DNA of 64,000 bases from Verrucomicrobiia bacterium. Its GTDB lineage: Bacteria; Verrucomicrobiota; Verrucomicrobiia; Limisphaerales; Pedosphaeraceae. The translations under genes and the position numbers were made by a program. The notes below the pieces were generated by a model. That model searched no databases. It worked only from the letters and a program-made list of their open reading frames with translations, and had not been told where the DNA came from. Below are positions 16,575 to 26,800 of the stretch, piece by piece (position 1 is the first letter of the stretch; each line of letters opens with the position of its first letter). The stretch lies in assembly GCA_036268055.1 (NCBI GenBank), contig DATAUW010000013.1, forward strand, positions 62,001-126,000, written 5' to 3'.

Positions 16575-17828
16575 ATGAAAACTAGCAGACTTATTTCGGC
16601 TGCGTTTGCCGCCATCATCGCGGCGTGCGCGCCCGCTGCGTTCGCGCAACTGACCATCCCCAGCGACGGTTCGGATGGCGCGCTCGTTATCGCCTCCAAC
16701 ACCGTCATTGACCTGTCCCGCGCGGTGACGGGAAATTGGAATGACAATGATTCCGCCAATGCCGGCAAGGGTATTTACGATTCCAACATGTGGGCGGTCG
16801 TATTCAAATATTCGTCCGTCACGATTTCAAATGGCGCGGCGCTCACGTTCACCAATCATGGCAGCCACGCGCCTTTGGTGTGGCTCGTCACTGGTGATGT
16901 GACGATCAACGGGTCACTGGTGTTGGACGGCCAGCCGGGCCTGGCTGCGCCAGGACTCGCCGAGCCGGGGCCGGGCGGTTTTAGGGGCGGCACGGGATAC
17001 TATACGCCGGGTGTGGATCGCGGGCCGGGATTTGGACCGGGTGGTGGGCAACCTTATACCAGTGGCGACGAGGGTTCGGGCGGCAGCTACGGCACGGTGG
17101 GAAGCCTTGGTTCGCCCGCGTATGGAAATGCCTCGCTGATACCGTTGATAGGTGGTTCGGGCGGCGCGGGAAGATATTATAATTTTCCAAACGGCGGCGG
17201 CGCCGGCGGCGGCGCGGTCTTGGTGGCCTGCGGCGGCAATCTTACAGTCGCGGGAACAGTTTCAGCGAACGGCGGTTACGGACAACAAGGCGCCAGCGGC
17301 GGCAGCGGCGGCGGCATACGTTTGGTGGCGAATACATTTAGCGGCAGCGGAATCATTCAAGCTCTCGGTGGTGCTGGCGACCATCCTGGCGGGTTGGGTC
17401 GCATCAGAATTGAGCGCGTGACAAATAACAATAATAGCCAGGTCAATCCCGACCCGAGCATTCTTGCGCTGCAAGCTGGATCTACTCCGGTGATCTGGCC
17501 TCCGAGCACGGGTCCTTCCGCAAAAATTATTTCCATCGGCAATGTGACTGCGCCAGCCGATCCGCGCGCGTCATTTGGCACGTTCGGACCGGATGTTGCG
17601 CTGCCTGAAGTCACCAATACGCAGGTGCTTGTCGAGACGACCAATGTCGAAACCGCCGCGATCGTCAATGTGCGGGTTTCGCCGCGCGCAAACGCACAAT
17701 ATACGGAAGTCGTGGCCGGGTTGAATCAAATCATCAGCACGAACCCAATGGTTATCCGGTGGCTTGCCACCAATGTACCGGTGCAGGACGGATATTCGTC
17801 GGTCATCGTGCGCGTGGTGCGCCCGTAG
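16575..17828 (+). CDS. Secreted glycine-rich beta protein
   Basis: 417 residues with a clear signal peptide (LISAAFAAIIAACAPAAFAQ). Residues about 25-120 read like a beta-helix (VVFKYSSVTISNGAALTFTN, LVWLVTGDVTINGSLVLDG). From about 120 to 270 it is extremely rich in Gly with Pro, Ser and Tyr (GPGFGPGGGQPYTSGDEGSG), and then returns to beta-helix-like strands (GGGIRLVANTFSGSG). The C-terminal 100 residues form a separate domain ending in VIVRVVRP. This layout fits a surface-exposed structural or adhesive protein. The gene precedes the giant surface protein by 66 bases on the same strand, so the two are probably made together. No enzyme motif is seen. Confidence 0.8.
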   Translation: MKTSRLISAAFAAIIAACAPAAFAQLTIPSDGSDGALVIASNTVIDLSRAVTGNWNDNDSANAGKGIYDSNMWAVVFKYSSVTISNGAALTFTNHGSHAPLVWLVTGDVTINGSLVLDGQPGLAAPGLAEPGPGGFRGGTGYYTPGVDRGPGFGPGGGQPYTSGDEGSGGSYGTVGSLGSPAYGNASLIPLIGGSGGAGRYYNFPNGGGAGGGAVLVACGGNLTVAGTVSANGGYGQQGASGGSGGGIRLVANTFSGSGIIQALGGAGDHPGGLGRIRIERVTNNNNSQVNPDPSILALQAGSTPVIWPPSTGPSAKIISIGNVTAPADPRASFGTFGPDVALPEVTNTQVLVETTNVETAAIVNVRVSPRANAQYTEVVAGLNQIISTNPMVIRWLATNVPVQDGYSSVIVRVVRP

Positions 17829-17894
17829 GACGGCTGGTTTTTACCCGCGAGGGAAACATCAACGGCGCAAAATAACTTTCGTGGTCTTGCTACC

Positions 17895-20800
17895 ATGACC
17901 AAGCCTTCAGGCAAAGCGCAGACGCAATCACTCCGCCCTGGCGAGCGGTTCACCGGCTGTCTTTTTGACGCCGGGAAGATGCCGGGTCTGGTTGCACTGT
18001 TTTTGCTTCTCATGACGACACTTTCGTCGTTTGCCCAAACCCAGCTTTTGCTGAAAGAAACATTCACGCGCGAGTATGCGGTTTTTGTGGGCGATGATTT
18101 GACGACGCCGGACAAACAAATCACATCGCGTGATACTTCGCTATTTATTGGCACTGACCCTGTCGGTGTTTATCCCCAGGCGATTTCTCGGGAGACAAGT
18201 TTGGTCGTCACCACTCCGGCAACTCCCGCCACGATTTCGCAACTGCTCGTCACGGTCAGTCCGACAGGCGATTCCGCCACGCTAAATTGGAGCAGTTACA
18301 ATGAAGTTTCGCAAAACGACGTTGTCACCTATTTGATTTATCTATCCAACGGGCCGTTCACCAATGTGACCGGGATGACGCCTTATCTGCGAGTGCCCGC
18401 GGGAACGCAGCTATTGACGATCACAAACCTGCCGGTGTTTCAGGACCATTATTTCGCCGTGGTGGCGGAGGACGAGTTGGGGAATTACAACCCGGTGGTG
18501 AGCTACGCGGCTGCATATATATTAACCGCGCAGGCGTTCTCGCGCGAATATTGCGTGTTCGTGGGAGGCAACCAGAGCAATCTTTATCCACAAACTGTTT
18601 CTCGTGAAGTCAGCGCCGTCATATCTACTCCTGCTCCCCCGGCGGTCGTGCCGATCACCGTCACAGCCACACCGACTGGCGACGGCGCTTCCTTGAATTG
18701 GAGCACTTACGACGAAGACCTGCAGGAAGATGTGGTACGCTATAACATTTATATTTCTTCGCAGCCGTTCACCAACGTATCCGGGCTGACGCCTTATACC
18801 ACTGTGTCGGCGGGCACGTTTGCGGTGATGGTCAGCAATCTCACGGCGTTTCAAGATCATTATTTTGCAGTGGTCGCGGTGGATGCGCAGGGCGGACTGA
18901 TTTCAGCGGTTAATTATTCTGCGGCTTACGTGCTGACAGCGCAGACTTTTTCGCGAGAGTATAATGTCTTCGTCGGTGGCAATGGGGCCGATCCATATCC
19001 GCAAGCCATTTCAAGGGAAACCTCAATAGTCGTGCCGGATAATTCCGTGCCGGACCCGGTGACGGGCATCAGCAGTGGTTTCATGGCGAATACTTCCGTG
19101 TCAGCTTTCAGCGCGATTGATCTGGACTGGTCGAGTTACGATGAAGCGATTGAAAACGATGTCGTGCGTTATCGCGTGTATGTGGCTGATTCCTTTTTTA
19201 CCAATGTGTCGGACATGACGCCGTATGAATTCGCGCCAGCGGGAAATCCTCACTTCACGGTGACGGGTTTACACGGCGGCGATATTTATTATGTGGCGGT
19301 CGTGGCGGAGAGCGCCGTGGGGAATTTTAATCCTACGGTTCGAGCGGTTTCGGCTCAGGCATCGGTTGGCGCACTGGGTGATGTGCAAAATGTCAGCGCG
19401 ACTTCGTTTTCGAATTCATTGCACTTCACCTGGATTGTGCCGGTGCAAGTGGATGCGTTTCTCGCCCATTACAATATTTATTTCAACAGTGCAACAAACC
19501 CATTGTCGCTGCCCGCGACCACCACTTCTTACGATGCGACGAATCTGCAATTTGCCACCGGCTATCCTTTCCGCATCACGACCGTGGATACTTTCGGCAC
19601 GGAGAGCGCAGGCGTCTCGGTGCTCGGTGCGACCCTGCTCAACAATCCTTCGCCCGTTGTGACCGAATCATTGGGCAATCTCGTGCGAGTGACGTGGCTG
19701 CAAGTTGAACCGAACAATCTCGTGCAGGCCTACAATGTCTATGAATCCCCGACCGCCTTCACGAACGTCACGGGTCTATCGCCCGTCGTCACGACTCGCG
19801 GCACACGCGGTGATGTCAGCGGTCTGGTGAATGGCACTTCTTATTTCTTCGCGGTGACGGCGGTGAACATTGATGGCGGAGAAAATAAAGTGGTTCAATC
19901 CGTGTCCGCCGCGCCAAATGCTGTTGCAGGCACGTTTGCCGATCTCGCGATTACCAATGTCATCGTGCCCGCGACAGCTTACAGCGGCCAGGTCATCACG
20001 ATTAGTTGGGCGGTGACGAACATCGGCGCGGGCTCGACTTCGACACAGAATGGCTCACCGGTAAGCGCCTGGAATGATCGCGTAGTGCTCTCCTCAGATA
20101 ATACTTTTGGCGATGCGGATGATGTGATCTTAACGAACGTCACGCATTCCGGCGCGTTAAGCTTTGCCCATGGTTATATTGGAATCACAGCGGTTCAAAT
20201 ACCGGCAAACCTGACGGGAGATTTTAATGTCTTCGTGATGACCGATGCCGGTGACGCCGTTTTTGAAAATCTGGATCAGGGCACGAACATCGCCGAGGCG
20301 TTGCATCAGATTGAAGTGAGCGCGCCCGTGCCGCCTTCGATCACTCAGCAACCGCTGAACGAAACCGTCTTTGAAGGCGCGACGACTTCATTCAGCGTGA
20401 CCGCTCAAGGTTCGCAGCCGCTGGCCTTCCAATGGTTCCACGGAACGATGAGTTTGCCGTTTACCACGAACTCATCCCTCATCCTGACGAATGTGCAATT
20501 TTCCGATGCGGGAAATTATTTCGTGCAGGTCAGCAATATCGCCGGGTTGAACAACAGCATGCCGGCCTCGCTCACCGTCAACGTGCCGCCGCCGGATTTG
20601 TTCGTGACCGGTATCCAATCGCCCTCAACCATTCTCGCGGGCCAACCGGTCGCAGTTTCGTGGATGATTACCAATGGCGGTTTCTCTATGGCGAATGCGC
20701 CGTGGCAGGAGGAATTATTGGTCGCCAATAATCCTGCGGGCACGAATGCAACCGTAGTGCTCACGATCACTTCCTCAAACTCCCTGGCTGCGAATAATGC

Positions 20801-23800
20801 CGTCACGCGCTCACCAACGGTGATTCTTCCTGCGGGGCTATCGGGAAATTATTGGCTGGCCGTGCTGGTGGATAGCGCGAACCAGGTGACGGAAGGAAAT
20901 GAAGGCAACAACTACTTTGTCGCTCCAACACCAGTGTTGATTCAATCACCGGATTTGAGCGTGGCGAAATTCACCACGCCCGGCACCGCATTGCTTGGTC
21001 AGACCTTCAACGTATCGTACGTGATCACGAATAAAGGCAACGGAACGGCGCTCTCGGGCTGGAATGACCGTATCTTCCTTTCGCCCAGCAGCAGTCTGGT
21101 ACCGGGGGCGGTGGCGTTGCAAACCGTGGCTTCGCCGGTAAACACTTTGGCGGCGGGCGGCAGTTACACCAATTCAGCCAGTGTGACGGTTCCGTTCACG
21201 CCGCAATCGCAGGCGGGCAGTTATTGGCTGATCGTGCAAGCGGACGCGGACAACTCCATCACGGAATCGGTGGAGGCAAATAACATTCTCGCCTCGGCCC
21301 TTACGCTGACCGTTCCGCCGCTGCCGGATCTGGTTGTGGGACAAGTGACCGCGCCGTCGCAGGCTTCAATCGGCGCGACGATTCCGATTTCGTGGTCCGT
21401 TACGAATATCGGCGTGGCCACGTTGAGCAATTCGTGGCGCGAAAGTGTTTATTTGGTTCCGTCGAGTCTCACGCTCGGACAATTCTCGACGAATCTCTCG
21501 GCATACCCCTTGCTGGGTTCGTTTACCTACACGAATGACCTTGCTGCGAACGGAAGCGTCACGAGAAATGAGCAAGCGGCGATTCCGCAGGCTGGACCGG
21601 CGGGAGGTTTGCGCGTTGCCGTATTTGTGGATAGCGAAAATGTGATTCCCGAACAGAACGAATCCAACAACATCGCGCTCGCGCAAAATATCATCACCGT
21701 GCCGGCAGCGTTGTCGCTGATGTTGCCCGTCACGAACGTAGCTGAAAATACTTCCTCACCCAATCTGACATCGCTGGTGGAACGCAACGGCTCGACGGCG
21801 TCCGCCCTGGTCGTTTCACTTTCGAGCAGCGCGCCCGGCCATCTTAGCGTGCCTGCGATTGTGACGATTGCGGCGGGCGCAACCTCGGTTTCATTCAATA
21901 CGACGGTGCTCGACAATGGCATCGCTGATCCCGATGCATTGGTGACGATTTCCGCGCAAGCTTCCGGTTTCGTCCAAGCCAATTCGCAAGTGCTCGTGAT
22001 GAATACCGATGCGCCGCATTTGTCTCTCTCACCGGTCTCACAAATCACCGAAGGCCAAACCATCAATGTCACGATTTCAAGTGATACCACCATGACACAA
22101 CCGGTGGTCGTGGCTATTTCGAGTTCCAATCCGAGCCGCCTGAGCACACCGGCTTCAGCGACGATTCCTGCGGGTTCAAATTCAGTCAGCTTCACGTTGC
22201 TTGCAGTGGATAATACGACGATTGATCCGCCAACCTCGGCGACGTTGTCCGCAGCGGCTCCGGGATTCATAAGTGCCGTGGCCAATTTGAGCGTGGTGGA
22301 TAACGACGCGCCGATGCTCATGCTGGCTTTGGATCGCACGAACATCAGCGAAGGTGACGGGCCGTTCGCTGCGGTTGGAACCATCACGCGCATACCCGTG
22401 ACCGATCAGCCAGTCACCGTAGCGCTGGCAAGCAGCAATACTGCGGCTGCGACAGTGCCCGCCACCGTGACCATTCCTGCATTGCAAAGCCAGGGGACAT
22501 TTTATGTGGTGGCAGTCGCGGATAATATTGTGACCGGGCCGAAGTTGACTTTGCTTTCGGCACAATCACTGGACGTTGCGAGCAATCCCACTGGTTTTAT
22601 CGCCACGGAGGAACTCGTGGTGCAGGATACCAATGGTCCCGCACTCGGATTGACCATCGCCAATCGAGTCGTGAGCAAAGGCCTTAACCCGGCGACGACG
22701 GCAACCGTCTCACGCAATACTCCAGCGACGAGCAATCTGGTTGTTCACTTGTCTTTGAGTGTGAGCAACGAAGTGTCTCTTCCCGCCACGGTTGTTATTT
22801 CAAATGGCCAATCGAGCGCCACCTTCCCCATCGCTTCACTTGACGACGGCCTCTCGAACACGAACCAATCCGTTGCCATCAACGCCAGCGCGACCAATGT
22901 CGCGAGCGCGACGGCCGTGATGATGGTCACTGACCTCGGCTTGCCAGATCTGGTTATCAACAGCGTCACCGCGCCCGCCACGGCGTTCACGGGCGAACCA
23001 CTTACCGTAAGTTTCCGCCTGTTGAACCAGGGGCTTGGGACATTGACGAATTCAGTCGCGCAAAATGTTTATCTCACTCCCGCCGTGAATTCTGGAACCA
23101 ACCTGCTCGTGGGCGCGGCGACTTACGGCAGCCAATTGCAATCGGGACAATTTGTGGATCAATTTGTCGTCGTTCCTGGAACTGCCGTTCCGCCGCCGGG
23201 AACTTACTACGTGGTCGTAGCTGCTGACGCCGGCAATAACGCCACGGAGTTAAACGAGTTGAATAATCAAACAATCAGTTCCACGCCGGTGGTGATCACA
23301 AGCGAATATACCGCGACCGTGAAAGCGGGTGTCACCAACGTGGCTGCGGGCACGCCGGTTCCGTTGTCCGGTTCGGCCACGCTGGTCGCGGGCGGTCCGG
23401 CGGCGAACAAACCGGTAAATATTCTCCTCACCGTCCGCGGCTTTGAACGCACCATCAGCGTCACCACCGATGCCAATGGCGATTTCAGCACGATCTTCAC
23501 GCCGCTCCAGACTGAGGCGGGCATGTACACCATCGCGGCAGTCGCGCCAGGAATCACCAGCGCGCCCGCGCAAGATTCGTTCACAATTCTTGGTGTGTCG
23601 CTCACCCCGAATCCGGTGACGCTATCAGTGACGGAAGGCGGCGGCGCAAGCAGCGCGGTCACGGTGCAGAATTTGAGTGAGGTGCCGTTGACCGGTTTGA
23701 CGGCGAGCATTTCGGGCACGGCGCAGAATATCACGGCTAGCACCATGTTCACTCCGAATTTCCTGACAGGTCAAGGATCGGCGACGCTTATCATTCACGT

Positions 23801-26800
23801 CTCAGCCAGCGATTCGACTATTCGGCAAAGCTCATTCAATGTGCATATCACCTCGACGGAAGGCGTGGCGCTGGACTTGCCGGTGAATGTGACGGTGGTG
23901 CCGCTGGTGGCACAACTTTCCGTCGTCCCTTCGCAACTCAATTCGGCCATGCTTCGCGGCGCGCAAACTTCGGTTCAATTTGAAATCCTCAATCTTGGCG
24001 GCGCGGCTTCGGGGCCGTTGACCGTCAGCGCGCCCGCCGCGCCCTGGCTGACTATTGCGACGACCAATCCCCTGCCCTCGCTGCCGCCCGGCGGCTCCAA
24101 CATGGTCACGGTACTCTTGACGCCCACGACCGATCTCGCGCTCGGACCTTATACCGGTGCGCTCACAGTCAGCGGGAGCGGCATTGGCGTCACGGTGCCA
24201 TTCACCTTTAATTGCGTGTCCGACGGCCACGGAAATTTGCGCGTGCATTCGGTGGATGAATTGACTTTCTTCGCCACGAATTCGCCGCCGCTAACCAACG
24301 CGAGCGTCACGCTCATTGATCCGTTGAGCCGAAGCGTCGTTGCCACGGGCGTCACGGATGCTACCGGCCAATTCATCGCGTCGAATGTTATGGAAGGCGT
24401 TTATGAACTCGATGTCACGGCCACGCAGCATGCTTCATTCAAAGGCTCGGCGACGGTGACGGCGGGAACGACCACGGACGTTGAAACTTTCCTCTCGATG
24501 CAAACGGTGACTTACACGTGGACCGTTGTGCCGACCCAGATTCAGGACGTGACTCATATCACCGTGCAGGCAGAATTCGAGGCGAATGTTCCCGCGCCAG
24601 TGGTCGTGCCCACACCGGCATCGCTCGATCTCGCTTCATTGCAACAGCCGGGACAATTCATGGACGTGCCGCTGACGTTGGCCAACTATGGCTTGATCGC
24701 GGTCCACAGCGTCACAATCAACATCTCGGACAATCCGAATTACCAATTCGATTTACTGACGAAGAATATCGGCGACTTGCCCGCGCACGGCACGGTGACG
24801 GTTCCCATGCGCATCACGCGCGTCGCCAATACCGGCCTTCGTCCCACGGACGATGATTGCGAAGTGTCCATCAGCATCGGCTACCTTTTCCTTTGCGGCC
24901 AATATGATATCAGCACGGGCATTCCGATTCCAGTGTTCAATGTGACTGGCGATTGCGGCACGCCGACCGGCGGCGCTGGTGGCACCATTGTCTTCGTAGG
25001 ATGCGACGGCTGCACTGGCGGCCCAATCAATATTCCACCAGGACAATCGTCGCCTTCGACGTGCGATCAATGCCTGGCCAAGGCCATTGTCGAATGCGGC
25101 ATCGGCTATACCCCGGCTGGTTGCGCTTACGGTGGCTGGAGTTGCTTTGCGGGATTGGCCACGCAAGGTTTTAATGCAACCACGGGTGAGAATTGTGTCG
25201 TGCAAGGCGTCGGTTGCCTGGGACCAATCGGCAATACCGTCGCTTGTTTGTGGAGCATTCTCCGTTGCAAATGTGGCGGCGCGCTGTCCACCGTCCCGTC
25301 ATGTGTTTCGCATGCGTTGGGCGGCGGTTCGCGCCCGCTGGATCTGACGACGGGCGAAGGATTGTCGCCGGTGGATCCGATGGATGTTTATATTGCACGA
25401 AGTTATTCGAGCATTCAGATGATCCAGATGATCATCAATGACACGGATGGGCATTGGTTCGCGCCCGGTTCCGGTGGCGCGTTCGGCGCGTTTTTCAGTG
25501 CCTTCAATCAGGCCATACAATCTGACAGTCCCTCCGGCATCTTCATTTCGCCGGACGAGTTCAACAGCCTTATGGCGATGCAGGTTCCCAGCACGGTCAG
25601 CGGCGCGGACGTCGTGAACATGCTCAACCGCTGGAATCTCAGCATCAGTAACTGGGTGGCGGGCGTCTATTCACCGACGAATGTGGCTCCCGGTGGAAAC
25701 ACCAATTTTATTTCACTCTACGACATGTCCGCGCTGGCCTTGGACATCGGTCAGCAATATCAGGCGTCGCAAGCGGCGGGCTATGCCGATCCGGTGGCGG
25801 GATTTTTTGGCGCGCTGCAAAGCGCCGAATCCATGCTCGGCGGCGAAGGCACTTGCGCGAAAGTCGTGCTGCAACTTGACCAGGACGCCGTGCTGACGCG
25901 CGATGCTTTCAGCGCCACGCTGCAACTGAACAACAGCGGCGGCACGCCGTTGGAAAATGTGAAGGTCAATCTTGTCGTCCAAAACGCCGCCGGGCAGGAT
26001 GTGTCCAGCCTGTTCGGCATTGAAGCGCCTACGCTGACTGGCGAGTTGAATGCCGTGAACGGCACGGGCGAACTTCTGCCCAACAGCGCAGGCACGGCCC
26101 AGTGGACATTGATCCCAACGATTGACGCGGCGCCGCAAGCACCGACAAATTATTTCGTCAGCGGCTCGTTAAATTATACGCTCAATGGTGTCGCGGTCAG
26201 TTTGCCGCTTTCGCCCGCCTCCATTTCTGTGCAGCCGAATCCGCAGCTTTATGTGAAATATTTCCATCAACGTGATGTCTATGCGGATGATCCGACGACT
26301 CCGCAGATCGAGCCTTCGATCCCCTACTCGCTCGCAGTGATGGTTCAAAACCGCGGTTACGGCACGGCGTATGATTTCCATATCACCTCCGCGCAGCCGC
26401 AGATCGTGGATAACGAAAAAGGGTTGTTGGTGAACTTCCAGATCATCGGGGCGCAAGTTGGCAACCAGCCGGTATCGCCTTCGCTCACGGTGGATTTTGG
26501 CGACATTCTTCCGAACGACACCGTGGTTGGACGCTGGCTGTTGACTTCGACCTTGCAAGGTTTGTTCATCAATTACAGCGCGACGTTCGAGCATGTGGAC
26601 CCGCTGGGAAATCCTCGTCTCTCACTGATTGACGGTGTCGAGATTCACGAGATGAATCATCTTGTGCAGGCGGAAGGCGCGTTCGACGATGGCCTCCCGG
26701 ATTTTCTCGTCAACGACATTGCCGACTTCAATTATTTGCCCGACACACTTTATCTGAGCGATGGTCGCATCGAACCGGTGAGCGTCGTGGAGACAGCCAC

